64,000 nt of DNA, taken from assembly GCF_030052995.1 (NCBI RefSeq), contig NZ_JASJPW010000002.1:124001-188000 (forward strand), written 5' to 3'. Below the pieces are notes generated by a model that saw nothing but the letters and a program-made list of their open reading frames with translations, had not been told where the DNA came from and made no database searches. Positions 46,019-55,791 of the stretch are shown piece after piece. The stretch comes from Gemmobacter sp. 24YEA27. GTDB taxonomy: Bacteria > Pseudomonadota > Alphaproteobacteria > Rhodobacterales > Rhodobacteraceae. Both the position numbers and the translations under genes were made by a program. Each line of letters starts with the position of its first letter. The stretch's first letter is position 1.

Positions 46019-47209
46019 TCAGTCGCGATCCGCCATCTGGGTCCAGATGCCGCCCGCCTCATGGCTGTCGGCGCAGGCCTCGACGAAATCCATGCCTCTG
46101 AGCCCGTCTGCGACACCGGAGAGCCTGGTCGAGGCCTGACCCAGATCGCGCCCTGAGCGGCGGGCGGCAATCACGATCCCGGCCTCGGCGTAAAGATTGG
46201 CCCAGGCATCTGTCAGGGTCTCGCCATGGCCCCGCGGCAGATGGATCAAAGCTTCGGCTGCCGGGCGGATGCCCTGGGCGGCACCCCTGCGGAAGATACG
46301 CTCTTCGGCCTCGGCAGGGGTGAAACGCAGCTCTTCGGGCTTTTCCTGATCCCAGTCGAGCGCGCCCTTGTCGCCCCAGACCCGGATCCTCAGCGCGCAA
46401 TATTGCCCGACCGCCGCATTGGAAAGCTGCATCGTCGCCGGCGCTCCATTGCTGAGCTTCAGCCCGATATGGGCGGTATCCGGCTGCGGTTTCAGGCCGC
46501 CACAGGTGAACATATCGGCACGCAGACTGGCCACGTCGAGGCCGGTGAAGGTATGGAGCAGGTGATGGGCATGTGTGCCAATATCGCCCACGATCGAGCT
46601 GCGGCCCACCCGTTTGGGATCCTGCCGCCAGGGCGCGCCATCCAGGGCTTGCGCCGCCAGGTTCCAGTCCTGGAGATATTCGACATGCACCTGCGCAATG
46701 CGGCCCAGGGCACCCTCATCGACCAGCGCGCGAGCCTGGCGCACCATAGCGTGATGCGAGAACGGATAGGTCATGGTCAGGCTGACGCCGGTCTTTTGCT
46801 GCACCGCGACCAGTGCCTCGGCCTCAGCCAGCATCGCCGTCATCGGCTTATCCAGGATCACGTCGATCCCGGCCTCGAGAAAGGCAATCGCCACCGCCGC
46901 ATGGCTGTCATTCGGGGTGCAGATCGCCACCGCGTCGATGCCATCGGGCCGGGCGGCCTCGGCCCGCGCCATCTCGCGGTAGTCACTATAGCTGCGATCC
47001 GCCGGGATCACCCAGTCTGCCGCAGAAAGCCTCGCCGTGTCCAGGCGGGAAGACAGCGCCCCCGCCACAACATCGAAATGGTTCGAAAGCCGCGCGCCCG
47101 AGAAGTGCCAGCTGCCCACGAGCCCGCCCCGCCCGCCGCCCACAAAACCAAGGCGAAGGCGCCGCCCCAGTGGGGGCTGACGCAGATTGCTTCTGTCCGT
47201 AAAGCTCAT
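46019..47209 (-). CDS. Gfo/Idh/MocA oxidoreductase
   Basis: A 396-residue dehydrogenase. Rossmann glycines are in [18 protein letters not shown] (about 18-35), and [10 protein letters not shown] carries the catalytic Lys. [18 protein letters not shown] gives the conserved D-x3-H pattern of cyclitol dehydrogenases. Last gene of the PhyH/ABC operon, 10 bases after the ATPase stop. A paralogue runs off the right end of the window and shares the ending FVEA-x2-DSHEA. Probably oxidises the imported cyclitol or an intermediate derived from it. Confidence 0.9.
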   Translation of the reverse strand: MSFTDRSNLRQPPLGRRLRLGFVGGGRGGLVGSWHFSGARLSNHFDVVAGALSSRLDTARLSAADWVIPADRSYSDYREMARAEAARPDGIDAVAICTPNDSHAAVAIAFLEAGIDVILDKPMTAMLAEAEALVAVQQKTGVSLTMTYPFSHHAMVRQARALVDEGALGRIAQVHVEYLQDWNLAAQALDGAPWRQDPKRVGRSSIVGDIGTHAHHLLHTFTGLDVASLRADMFTCGGLKPQPDTAHIGLKLSNGAPATMQLSNAAVGQYCALRIRVWGDKGALDWDQEKPEELRFTPAEAEERIFRRGAAQGIRPAAEALIHLPRGHGETLTDAWANLYAEAGIVIAARRSGRDLGQASTRLSGVADGLRGMDFVEACADSHEAGGIWTQMADRD

Positions 47210-47218
47210 CGCTTTTCC

Positions 47219-47997
47219 TTAAATCGTGCCGCCCAGCGAGGATTCCAGCTCGGCCAGTTCCTGCCCGCCCGCCATCAGATCCTGCAGACGCGCGGCATCG
47301 ACATCGCCCTTGGTCGCGGTGCCCAAAGTCTGGCCCCGGTTCAGCACGGTGAACCTGTCGCCAACCGCCATGGCATGGCGCACGTTATGGGTGATGAACA
47401 CAACGCCGATGCCCTGCTTTCTGACCCGGTCGATGGTGCCCAGCACATTCGCGGTCTGGCGCACCCCCAGAGCCGAGGTCGGCTCGTCAAGGATCAGCAC
47501 TTTCGCCCCGAAATAGACGGCGCGGGCAATGGCGACGGTCTGGCGTTCGCCCCCGGAAAGGGTGCCCACCGCCTGATCCGGGCCGCGCAGGTTGATCCCC
47601 ATCTTCTTCATCTCGGACATGGTGACCTCTTCGGCCTTTTTCATATCGAGATTGCGGAAGGGCCAGATGCCTTTTTCCGGCTCGCGCCCCATCCAGAAGT
47701 TGCGCACCACCGACATCAGCGGGATCATCGCGAGATCCTGGTAGACGGTGGCGATGCCCGCCCCATAGCGTCACGGGGGGATTCAAAAGTGACGGGTTTG
47801 CCCTCGATCACCATCGTTCCGGAAGAGGGCCGGTGAACCCCCGACATCGTCTTGATGAAGGTCGATTTCCCGGCGCCGTTATCGCCCAGCAGGCAATGGC
47901 ATTCACCCGCTTTCACATCAAAGGACACCCCGTTCAGCGCGATTACATGGCCGAAGTTCTTCTTGATATTGCGCATTTCCACGATTGGAGTCGTCAT
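47219..47997 (-). pseudogene. Sugar ABC transporter ATPase with one-base frameshift
   Basis: Frame one gives [26 protein letters not shown] and Walker [21 protein letters not shown] up to SPRDAMG. Another frame continues [21 protein letters not shown], signature [15 protein letters not shown], Walker [13 protein letters not shown] and H-loop VFITHNV to the stop. The switch is at the C run 47761-47764; one additional base would restore a normal 259-residue single-NBD protein. The rest of the operon is intact, so a miscall or very recent mutation is likely. Starts directly after the permease stop. Confidence 0.88.
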
Positions 47998-49115
47998 CAG
48001 CGTTCTCCCGTGATGATGCGGCGGATATAGGTGTTCATGATGACGGCGACCAAAAGGATGGCGCCAAGGAAGACCCGGAACAGCGAGCTTTCGGCATTGG
48101 CGAAGAACAGGCCCTGTTGCACGACCCCGAAGATCACAGCGCCCAAAGCCGCACCGATCACCGATCCGTAACCGCCGGTCAGAAGCGCGCCGCCGATCAC
48201 CACGCAGATGATTGCCTCGAATTCTTTCAGCATCCCGCGGTCAGCTGCGGCCGAGCCGAATTCCATCACCTGGCAGGTGGCGAAGACACAGGCGCAAAAG
48301 GCCGAGAACATGAACATCGAGATTTTCACCCGGTTCACCGGCACGCCGACATAGCGCGCGGCCTGGGCGTCGCCGCCCGAAGCAAAGATCCAGTTGCCGA
48401 ATTTGGTGCGGGTCAGAAGCAGATGGCCTAGGATGACCAGCGCCAGCGCCCAGACAACCAGCATCGGGATGCCGTCAACCACCGGCTGCCCCGCGCGCGA
48501 GCCGCGGGTAAAGGTAGCGATCCAGCCCGCCTCGCCCATCCAGGCGAAAAAGCCGGTCAGGATCTTGCCGCCAAAAACCGGCGCAAGCCAGTCGCCCTGG
48601 GCTTTCTCGGCGACGCCGCCGATAATGGTCTGGCGGGTGAAATAGACCGAGCCCCAGATTGTCAGGCCCCGCAGGATGAACAGGAATGCAAGCGTCACGA
48701 TGAAAGAAGGCAGCCCGGTCTTGACCACAAGCCAGCCGTTCAGCGCGCCGATCAGCATACAAAAGGCAAAGGTAAACAGGATTGCCGCCCAGAGCGGCCA
48801 GCCCATATGCACGGAAAGGATCGCCATCACGGTTCCGGCAAAGCCGATCATCGAGCCGGTCGAAAGGTCGAACTCGCCCGCGATCATCAAGAGGCAGGCG
48901 CCGACCGCAATGATCATGAACTGCGCGGAGACCACGGTCCAGTTCATGATGCCTTCGGCCCGGAACATGCCGGAATCGCCGGCGATGGCACCGAACAGCA
49001 GGAAGACAAGGATGGTGCCGCAAATGCCGCCCAGTTCGGGCCGGATCAGCGCGCGGCGCAAGGGCGAGACGGTTCTGACGCGCTCGTCTTTTTGAGCCTG
49101 GACGGCTTCTGTCAT
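47997..49115 (-). CDS. Sugar/cyclitol ABC transporter permease
   Basis: A 372-residue RbsC-type permease with an extended central loop (about 150-215, with ARTRG-like [14 protein letters not shown]). Blocks [50 protein letters not shown] and [25 protein letters not shown] are typical. Start at ATG 49115 ([15 protein letters not shown]); ATG 49130 is possible. The insertion between spans resembles inositol-type permeases such as IatP/YtfT-like proteins. Confidence 0.88.
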   Translation of the reverse strand: MTEAVQAQKDERVRTVSPLRRALIRPELGGICGTILVFLLFGAIAGDSGMFRAEGIMNWTVVSAQFMIIAVGACLLMIAGEFDLSTGSMIGFAGTVMAILSVHMGWPLWAAILFTFAFCMLIGALNGWLVVKTGLPSFIVTLAFLFILRGLTIWGSVYFTRQTIIGGVAEKAQGDWLAPVFGGKILTGFFAWMGEAGWIATFTRGSRAGQPVVDGIPMLVVWALALVILGHLLLTRTKFGNWIFASGGDAQAARYVGVPVNRVKISMFMFSAFCACVFATCQVMEFGSAAADRGMLKEFEAIICVVIGGALLTGGYGSVIGAALGAVIFGVVQQGLFFANAESSLFRVFLGAILLVAVIMNTYIRRIITGER

Positions 49116-49177
49116 TTGGATAATCCCCACAGGTAAAACGGGCCGGGTGCGTTTTGTGCCCCGGCCCTTGCACCAGA

Positions 49178-50122
49178 TCAGCGATATTCGCCGGCGAGAG
49201 ACTCGACGAATTCGATATTCTCTTTGGTGACGAAGCCCGGACCGGTGAAGACCGAGTTCGACGGCGCCACGCCATAACGGACATAGGCGGTCAGAACCTG
49301 GATCGGCACCGAGCCTTGCAGGAAGGGCTGCTGGTCAATAGCGAAATTGATGGTTCCGTCTTTGATCGCGCCCGAGATTTCCGACGACAGGTCAAAGGTG
49401 CCGAAATAGATTTCGCCATCGAGGCCAAGTTCCTTGACCGCACGGATCGACGGCTCGGCCGAATTCGGACCAAGGGTCAGGATCGCGCCGGTATCGGGGT
49501 TCGCGGTAAGATAGGCTTTCACTTTATTGGCGACTTCCGACGGGTCCATGCCCGAGTCGATCATCTGGCTGCCGAGCTCGACGCCCAGACCGTCGGCAAA
49601 ACCACGGCAACGCTCTACCGATGCAGGATTGGTGATATAGTGGTTGACGCAAAGAAAGGTGGTGATCCCCGCCTCTTTAGCACGCTCGCCTGCGCCGAGA
49701 CCCGCCTCATATTCCGGCTGACCGACATGGAGCAGCGCACCGAGTTTCTTGCTTTCTTCGACAGTGCCCGAGTTCACGGTGACGACCGGGATCCCCTTGG
49801 CGACGGCGTCCTTGATCGGGCCTTCCAGCACATTGTAATCGGCGATGGTAACGATGATACCGTCGACATCGGCGGCGGCGGCCTGCTGTACGATCCGCGC
49901 CATATCGGCGAGGTCGCCGGTCGCGGGGTTACGGTATTCGGTGTTCACACCCATCTGCTCATTGGTGACCTTGATCGCATTCTTGATCACGTTGAACCAG
50001 CTGTCACTGTCCGGGCCATGGCTGATCCAGACGAATTGTTCGCCTTCTGCCTTTGCAGAGCTGACCATAGCGGTCACCGCAAGAACCGCCCCGATGGCGA
50101 CCGATCTCAGCATTGATTTCAT
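49178..50122 (-). CDS. Sugar/cyclitol ABC substrate-binding protein
   Basis: A 314-residue periplasmic protein. Signal peptide MKSMLRSVAIGAVLAVTAMVSSAKA, then FVWISHGPDSDSWFNVIKNA, GIIVTIADYNVLEGPIKDAVAKGIPVVTVNSG, CVNHYITNPASVERCRGFADGLG, and a C-terminal binding-lobe stretch FAIDQQPFLQGSVPIQVLT common in RbsB-family rhizopine/inositol-type binding proteins. GGGAGGATTACC precedes the ATG. It follows the PhyH-like gene by 72 bases. Confidence 0.9.
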   Translation of the reverse strand: MKSMLRSVAIGAVLAVTAMVSSAKAEGEQFVWISHGPDSDSWFNVIKNAIKVTNEQMGVNTEYRNPATGDLADMARIVQQAAAADVDGIIVTIADYNVLEGPIKDAVAKGIPVVTVNSGTVEESKKLGALLHVGQPEYEAGLGAGERAKEAGITTFLCVNHYITNPASVERCRGFADGLGVELGSQMIDSGMDPSEVANKVKAYLTANPDTGAILTLGPNSAEPSIRAVKELGLDGEIYFGTFDLSSEISGAIKDGTINFAIDQQPFLQGSVPIQVLTAYVRYGVAPSNSVFTGPGFVTKENIEFVESLAGEYR

Positions 50123-50194
50123 TGTGGTAATCCTCCCTTTGCGGCTTCCCTCTGTGACCGCCGGAAGCCATGGCGGATTCTGGTTTGACAGGTG

Positions 50195-51304
50195 TTACGG
50201 GCGGCGTTTTGCCTCCTGCGCGTCCAGCGCTGCGTCGAGCCTTGCGGCGTCCCAGCCCTCAGACACCGCGCGCGCCAGCAGATCCTGCTGGGTTTCAGGC
50301 GCAAGACCGCCAATCGGCGGATCGGTGTCGAGATTGGTCGGGAAGGGATAGCCATCCGCCGTGGCCGCGATCACCGCATGCCGGCCCTCGGGTGATAGCG
50401 CTGCGAGATGCGGAAAAACGGCACGGCACATCGCGGTGCGGTCAATCGCCTCCATATGGCGGGCAAAGGCGCTGGCGGTCTGGATCAGGTTCACCATCCG
50501 CACAACGTCAGAGGTCCTGTTCTCACCCGCCGCATGGAACAGGGCCGGGCTGAAAAAGATTGCATCACCTTTTTCCAGCGGCAGCTGAACGTGATGCTCT
50601 TCGAAATACTCGCGAAACGCGGGCCGGGTGGCGGCGATATAGCCCTGCAGGAAGCGCTGCGAATGCGGCAGCAGTTTCGTGGTTCCGCTCTCGACCGGCA
50701 TATCACAATGCGCGACGCCGCCTTGCAGGATCAGCGTCGGGCCGGTCGCGTGGATATGATCCGGATATTGCGCCATCTGATCCGGCGACATGAAACCGAG
50801 GTGATAGTCGCGATGCGGTGCCTGTGCCTTGCCGCCAGGACGGACCTGGTTCACCTGAGTTGCGATCTGATAGCCCGGCCCAAGCCAGGCGCGGCAGGCA
50901 ATATCAATCACCGGATTGGCCATATAGCGGGCATAAACCGCCGGATCATGCAGGCAGAGCTTTTGCAGGCTGTTCCAGATCCGGTCATTGGCGCCGGCCT
51001 TGGCGAAATGATCGCCTGCCGCAACGCCGGTCTCACGCTCATGCGCGATAATCGCGCGAAACGCGTCCGAGGCTGCATCAATCGCGCCCTTGTCGGCAAA
51101 GGCGTTCTTGACCACGAAAACCCCGGCGCCCTCGCCGATCACCTGCGCCCATTCGCGTGAAATCTCCGCGCTGACACGCGCGCCATCATAGATCGGAATA
51201 TTCTTTTCAATGGCGATGGCCGAGGGGCAATGCTCGATGGTGGTCACCGTCTCCACCTGAGCGCGAAACTCTTCAAGACTGATCTCGGGGACCAAATCCT
51301 TCAC
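50195..51304 (-). CDS. Phytanoyl-CoA dioxygenase (PhyH)-like Fe(II)/2-oxoglutarate oxygenase
   Basis: A 369-residue enzyme. The facial triad is visible: APHRDYHLGF (His-x-Asp) and FSPALFHAAGENRTSDVVR (distal His and the 2-oxoglutarate-binding Arg). Family members hydroxylate acyl-CoAs and small metabolites with O2, Fe(II) and 2-oxoglutarate. It is the first gene of an operon with a cyclitol-type importer and a MocA-type dehydrogenase, so hydroxylation or oxidative demethylation of the imported compound is plausible. Two NGCAAT-type dyads lie upstream of its start. Confidence 0.88.
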   Translation of the reverse strand: MKDLVPEISLEEFRAQVETVTTIEHCPSAIAIEKNIPIYDGARVSAEISREWAQVIGEGAGVFVVKNAFADKGAIDAASDAFRAIIAHERETGVAAGDHFAKAGANDRIWNSLQKLCLHDPAVYARYMANPVIDIACRAWLGPGYQIATQVNQVRPGGKAQAPHRDYHLGFMSPDQMAQYPDHIHATGPTLILQGGVAHCDMPVESGTTKLLPHSQRFLQGYIAATRPAFREYFEEHHVQLPLEKGDAIFFSPALFHAAGENRTSDVVRMVNLIQTASAFARHMEAIDRTAMCRAVFPHLAALSPEGRHAVIAATADGYPFPTNLDTDPPIGGLAPETQQDLLARAVSEGWDAARLDAALDAQEAKRRP

Positions 51305-51428
51305 GATGCTCTCCCTTCATCGTCGACCTGTCGGATCAGGCGACAAGACATCAGCCGACCGTGCCGGCCCCGCGTCCTCCACGCGATGCCGGTTGTCTGC
51401 TTCTGTAAAATTGCAACCTGATTAGTTT

Positions 51429-51444
51429 GGCAATATTGATTGCA
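51429..51444. promoter_or_regulatory. Operator dyad GGCAAT-ATTG-ATTGCA
   Basis: Matches NGCAAT-N4-RTTGCA, about 125 bases upstream of the PhyH-like start. Part of the 479-base gap 51305-51783, which otherwise shows an AT-rich promoter-like stretch (51445-51560) and the left end of an insertion sequence, but no gene. Confidence 0.6.
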
Positions 51445-51623
51445 GAAATTTGAGTGTGTCAACCTTTAATTCAGAAATCTGTCCTGATCCCAATGGGTGC
51501 ATCTGGCGCGCGGGCGCAGATTTGATTTGAAAAAATGATTTATCTTATTGGGTTATTTGAATTTTCTGACCTTACACGGTGCAACCGTCCCCATGGCAGC
51601 GGCACCGGCTTCGATTGCGGTCT

Positions 51624-51639
51624 TGCAATTTTCCTTGCA
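51624..51639. promoter_or_regulatory. Degenerate dyad TGCAAT-TTTC-CTTGCA
   Basis: One mismatch from the shared consensus and the same TTTC spacer as the copy at 54517. Lies between the PhyH promoter and the insertion sequence. Confidence 0.4.
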
Positions 51640-51723
51640 GAAAATCGTCCCCCGGCAAGTCCCGGTCTTTGATTCGATCCGCCGCAAAACCCCTTCAATC
51701 CTGCATCCTGACGGCAGTCTCAG

Positions 51724-53383
51724 GACCGAGGGTGTGTCAAAACTCGGTGGCATGCTATGCTTTCTCGGTAGCGGGGGATCAGCATGGCGGGTTTCATCGA
51801 GGGCGTTCAGCGCAGCCAGACGGTGCTTTTCCCGGAGCGGCTGGAGGACTGGATCGGCGAAGATGATCTTGTCCGCGTTGTAGATCTGTTCGTCGATGAG
51901 CTTGATCTGTCTGACCTTGGTTTCGTGCGCTCGACCTCGGCACGCACAGGTCGACCGGGGTATCATCCTGCGGTGCCGCTGAAGCTGTTCATTTATGGCT
52001 ATCTGAACCGGATCCCGTCGAGCCGTCGACTGGAACGCGAGGCGGGACGCAATGTCGAGGTGATGTGGCTGATCGGCAGGCTGGTGCCAGACCACAAGAC
52101 CATCGCCGAGTTCCGCCGCACGAATGGTCCCGCGATCCGCAGGACCTGCGCCCAGTTCGTGGAATTGTGTCGCCGGATCGGGGTGCTGAAGGGCGATTGC
52201 GTGGCCATCGACGGGAGCAAGTTCAAGGCCGTCAACAATCGTGACAGGAACTTCACGAAGAACAAGATCGCGAGCCGTCTCGCCCATCTTGAGGCAGATG
52301 TAGACCGCTATATCAATGAGATGGAGCGCATTGACCGGCAGGAAGAGGGCGAGGCCCACGCCGCGAAAGCACTGCACCTTGCCCGCAGATATGGCCGTAT
52401 CCGGCAAGAGATCGCTCGATTGAAGGTAATGGACAAGGCCTTGGCCGATGTCCCGGATGGCCAGATTTCCCTGACCGACCCCGATGCCCGCGCCATGGCG
52501 ACCAGCGCCCGGCACAGCGGTATGGTGGGCTACAACGTCCAGACCGCCGTCGATACAGAGAGCCACATCATTGTTGCGCATGAAGTCACCAATCAGGGCT
52601 TCGACCGCGACCAGCTCAGCCCGATGGTGATCGCAGCCAGGGAGGCCCTCCACCGCGACGATCTGCATGCCATCGCCGACAAGGGTTACTTCAGCGGCCC
52701 CGAGATCCTCGCCTGCCATGAGGCGGGCATCACCACGACCGTGCCGCGCCCAACCACTTCGGGAAATGCGGTTAAGGGTATGTATGTGAAGGCCGACTTT
52801 GCCTATGACACGGAACGCGACGTCTATGTTTGCCCGGCTGGCGAAGAGCTCATCTACCGCTACACCACCGAGGAGCGTGGCGTTCAGGTCCGGCGATACT
52901 GGATCAACGAGTGCCAGACCTGCCCGTTGCAAAGCAGATGCACCACCGGCACGGAACGCCGCATCACCCGCTGGGAGCACGAGCATCTGATCGACGCGAT
53001 GCGCGAAAGGCTGAGCCGGGACACCGATCCGATGACCCTGCGCCGCTGCACCGTCGAACACCCCTTCGGCACGATCAAGGCATGGATGGGGCACACCCAT
53101 TTCCTGACCCGAACGCTGAAAAACGTCCGCACCGAAATGACCCTGAACGTTCTGGCCTATAACATCAAGCGGGTCGTCTCCCTGATCGGCATCCGGCAAC
53201 TGATGCAGGCTATCCCGGCCTGATCGGGGTTCAGATGTCCCACTTCCAGGCGCAGCGATGCGTCTGGAGAGGCCCATCAGGCCGGCAACCGCGAAAAAGG
53301 AAGAACTGACGACGAAAAGCTGGGCAACTCGGAAAGCCATCCTCAGACAGATCCCACCGCTGAGTTTTGACACAGCCTCGGCC
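51724..53383. mobile_element. IS1182-family insertion sequence
   Basis: One transposase gene flanked by imperfect terminal inverted repeats. The left end reads CCGAGGGTGTGTCAAAACTC (51727-51746) and the right end, reverse-complemented, CCGAGGCTGTGTCAAAACTC, with one mismatch in 20. No convincing target duplication is visible. The right end is 18 bases from the stop codon of the LacI-type gene at 53402, so the element sits between that regulator and the PhyH promoter. Confidence 0.85.
51784..53223 (+). CDS. IS1182-family DDE transposase
   Basis: A 479-residue transposase. N-terminal domain (FIEGVQRSQTVLFPERLEDWIGEDDLVRVVDLFV), then the catalytic core: first Asp in CVAIDGSKFKAV, second Asp in HAIADKGYFSG and Glu in CTVEHPFGTIKAWMG. 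A Cys-rich insertion (CPAGEEL, CQTCPLQSRC) typical of IS1182 lies before the Glu. Length and motifs are complete, so the element may be active. Confidence 0.95.
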   Translation: MAGFIEGVQRSQTVLFPERLEDWIGEDDLVRVVDLFVDELDLSDLGFVRSTSARTGRPGYHPAVPLKLFIYGYLNRIPSSRRLEREAGRNVEVMWLIGRLVPDHKTIAEFRRTNGPAIRRTCAQFVELCRRIGVLKGDCVAIDGSKFKAVNNRDRNFTKNKIASRLAHLEADVDRYINEMERIDRQEEGEAHAAKALHLARRYGRIRQEIARLKVMDKALADVPDGQISLTDPDARAMATSARHSGMVGYNVQTAVDTESHIIVAHEVTNQGFDRDQLSPMVIAAREALHRDDLHAIADKGYFSGPEILACHEAGITTTVPRPTTSGNAVKGMYVKADFAYDTERDVYVCPAGEELIYRYTTEERGVQVRRYWINECQTCPLQSRCTTGTERRITRWEHEHLIDAMRERLSRDTDPMTLRRCTVEHPFGTIKAWMGHTHFLTRTLKNVRTEMTLNVLAYNIKRVVSLIGIRQLMQAIPA

Positions 53384-53401
53384 AATTGCCGCCCGCCGCT
53401 G

Positions 53402-54442
53402 TCAGATACTCTCGGGCAGGATCAGCCGCATAGGCAGGAAAACCTGGCCCTGGCCCTCCGCCACCGCCTCGCCCCTGACCGCCTGACGGGAGAGGGAGAT
53501 CAGCGCGTCGCAGATCTCGCGCAATGGCGTGTCGATCACCAGCGACACGATGCCCTCGGCCATCGCGCGCCGTGTCGTCTCGGTCAGTTCATTGGCGATC
53601 ACGTCGATCTCGCCATGGCGGCGCTCTTCGCGTACGGCGCGGATCACGCCATTGCGCCCGCCGCCGCAGCAATAGATGCCACAAAGCGATTTGTGCCGCG
53701 CCATCAGCGCAATTGCCGCCTCATAGGTCAGATCATCCGTGTCGAGATTGATCTGTGTGTCGAGCAGGACGAGATCCGGCCGCTCACGACGGATATAGCT
53801 GCGAAACCCGGTCTCGCGCAGCTCATGCCCATGCCAGAGCTGGCCGCCGACAAACAGCGCGAGCGCTCCCCCTGCCCCTTTGGGCACACCCCGCGCCAGC
53901 ATCGCCGCCGCGACCCGCCCGACCTTGAGATTATTGACCCCCAGACAGGCATGGCGCACGCCCTGGGCCAGGTCGGATAACAGCGCGATCACCGGGATGC
54001 CTTTGGCCTTCAGATCCGCCACTGCCTCGGTGACCCTGGGATGATCCACCGCGACGAGGCCGATCGCCTGCACTTTCGGCGCCAGCCGTTCCAGCGCGGC
54101 AATACTGGCGGCGGGGCTGGAATTGGCGGCATATTCGGTCACGATACGGAGCCGCAGGCCGGTTTGGGCAAGGGCTGCCGCCTCGGCCTCGGCCTGGAAC
54201 TGGCGGTAGAAGTCCGGCTCGGTCGGCAAAAGCACCAGGCCGATGGTCAGGCTTTCCTTTTCACCGATCAGGCGTTTCTCCAGCAGCGGGGCGGCGTGAA
54301 ACCCCATCTCTCGGGCGACGTCCAGCACGTGCATCGCCGTGGCCTGCCGGACCGTGCTGCGCCCGTTCAGCACCCGGTCGACGGTCGCGGCGGAAACCCC
54401 GGCAGCTTTGGCAAGATCGGTGATCGTTACACGTTTGCGCAT
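53402..54442 (-). CDS. LacI-family transcriptional regulator, divergent from the MocD-like gene
   Basis: A 346-residue regulator. HTH VTITDLAKAAGVSAATVDRVLNGRSTV at the N terminus, then a sugar-binding-type effector domain (IGLVLLPTEPDFYRQF; IGLVAVDHPRVTEAVADLKAKGIPVIAL; IYCCGGGRNGVIRAV). ATG 54442 is used because the extension to 54448 needs a TTG start. Divergent from the MocD-like gene with a dyad at 54517 between them. The ATVDRVLN recognition helix is shared with the 25 kb LacI, fitting common operators. The IS lies just beyond its stop. Confidence 0.92.
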   Translation of the reverse strand: MRKRVTITDLAKAAGVSAATVDRVLNGRSTVRQATAMHVLDVAREMGFHAAPLLEKRLIGEKESLTIGLVLLPTEPDFYRQFQAEAEAAALAQTGLRLRIVTEYAANSSPAASIAALERLAPKVQAIGLVAVDHPRVTEAVADLKAKGIPVIALLSDLAQGVRHACLGVNNLKVGRVAAAMLARGVPKGAGGALALFVGGQLWHGHELRETGFRSYIRRERPDLVLLDTQINLDTDDLTYEAAIALMARHKSLCGIYCCGGGRNGVIRAVREERRHGEIDVIANELTETTRRAMAEGIVSLVIDTPLREICDALISLSRQAVRGEAVAEGQGQVFLPMRLILPESI

Positions 54443-54516
54443 CGGCAAAATCCATCAAAAACCATCATTACCCATCATCATTCTGATGTGAATTGCAATA
54501 AACGAATCTGGAAAAT

Positions 54517-54532
54517 CGCAATTTTCGTTGCA
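54517..54532. promoter_or_regulatory. Operator dyad CGCAAT-TTTC-GTTGCA in the LacI/MocD promoter
   Basis: Matches NGCAAT-N4-RTTGCA, in the 156-base spacer between divergent LacI-type and MocD-like genes. An additional half site TTGCAAT lies at 54493. Suitable for repression of both directions. Confidence 0.6.
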
Positions 54533-54598
54533 ATGCTATCGGGAGAGGCCGCAAGTCTGAGGTCAGGAACCGTCGCTGTGCAGGAGGGGAAACAGGTC

Positions 54599-55732
54599 AT
54601 GAGCCATACGAACCGCGATTACGCGCTGCTTGGGCGCGATGCCAGGCTGGCCGAAGAGATCGGCCTCGTCTCCGCCCAATGGTATCATACCGACCTGCCG
54701 CGCAAGGTGATGAAAGAGCTGATGACACGGTCGGATCAGCCCGCAATCCGCGACACGATCATCCTGTTTGGCGTGATGATCGCCTCGGCGGCAATGGGCA
54801 TCTGGCTCTGGCCGTCCTGGTGGTCTGCACCCTTCTGGCTGGTTTACGGCGTGCTCTATGCCTCGGCCATGGACAGTCGCTGGCATGAATGCGGCCATGG
54901 AACGGCGTTCAGGACGCGCTGGATGAATGATGCGGTTTATCAGGTCGCGTGCTTTTGCATGATGCGCAATCCGGTGACCTGGCGTTGGAGCCATACCCGC
55001 CACCACACCGACACGATCATCGTCGGCCATGACCCCGAGATCATCGCGATGCGCCCGGCGGTCGTCGCCCGGCTGATCCTGAATTTCTTCGGGATCTTCG
55101 AGCTTTGGGGCAATGCAAAAACTACGTTGCAGCTGATCGCCGGCTATATGCCCGAAACCACGAAGTCCTTCGTGCCGGAGCCCGAGCGCAAACGCGCCTT
55201 CCTGATCGCCCGGATCTGGGCCGTGATCTATCTGGGCGTCGCGGCGCTGGCCTTCTGGATGCAGTCGATCCTGCCCTTCATGGTCGTGGGTCTGCCGATC
55301 CTCTTTGGCAGCTGGCATATGGTGATGACCGGCTACATGCAGCATCTGGGCCTGGCGGAAAACGTGCTCGACCACCGGCTGAATTCGCGCACCGTCTATG
55401 TGAACCCCATCTCGCGCTTCATCTACTGGAACATGAATTTCCATGTCGAACATCACATGTTCCCGATGGTGCCTTATCACGCGCTGCCCCGGATGCATGA
55501 GCTGGTGAAACATGACATGCCACCCGCGCATCCCTCGATCCTGTCGGCTTACCGCGAGATCATCCCGACCCTGATCCGCCAGTTCAAAAACCCCGACTGG
55601 TTCGTCAAGCGCGAGCTGCCCGCCAGCGCCCAGCCCTACCGCGCCGAATATCACGGCGACCTGGAACCTGGTGCCCCCACCCCCGGCATCGCAGGCTATG
55701 ACGCGCAGGCGCGTCCGATCGCCGCCGAATAG
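54599..55732 (+). CDS. MocD-like fatty acid desaturase-family oxygenase
   Basis: A 377-residue membrane di-iron protein. Histidine boxes HECGHGTAF (96-104), HTRHH (132-136) and HVEHH (282-286); hydrophobic spans at about 52-90 and 205-245. ATG 54599 is preceded by CAGGAGGGG; a longer reading from 54041 lies antisense to the LacI gene and is rejected. The next gene encodes a Rieske ferredoxin. In rhizobial rhizopine catabolism MocD (of this family) works with MocE (a Rieske ferredoxin) and MocF to remove the O-methyl group from 3-O-methyl-scyllo-inosamine. Context thus suggests oxidation of a methylated cyclitol. Confidence 0.88.
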   Translation: MSHTNRDYALLGRDARLAEEIGLVSAQWYHTDLPRKVMKELMTRSDQPAIRDTIILFGVMIASAAMGIWLWPSWWSAPFWLVYGVLYASAMDSRWHECGHGTAFRTRWMNDAVYQVACFCMMRNPVTWRWSHTRHHTDTIIVGHDPEIIAMRPAVVARLILNFFGIFELWGNAKTTLQLIAGYMPETTKSFVPEPERKRAFLIARIWAVIYLGVAALAFWMQSILPFMVVGLPILFGSWHMVMTGYMQHLGLAENVLDHRLNSRTVYVNPISRFIYWNMNFHVEHHMFPMVPYHALPRMHELVKHDMPPAHPSILSAYREIIPTLIRQFKNPDWFVKRELPASAQPYRAEYHGDLEPGAPTPGIAGYDAQARPIAAE

Positions 55733-55791
55733 CCCTGCCGGACACCCGCTCCCATCCCGCCCGATTGCCAGATATCTTTGGAGGAGAAGAC

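Noticed and set aside
50123..50194. Possible separate promoter between the PhyH-like and binding-protein genes
   Set aside because: Only 72 bases with no dyad or promoter-like elements; co-transcription is simpler.
51553..53385. Long reading frame antisense to the IS transposase
   Set aside because: Opposite to a transposase with complete DDE motifs; composition is non-protein-like.
54041..54598. N-terminal extension of the MocD-like gene
   Set aside because: It overlaps the LacI gene in antisense and lacks homology; the ATG at 54599 has a strong ribosome-binding site.
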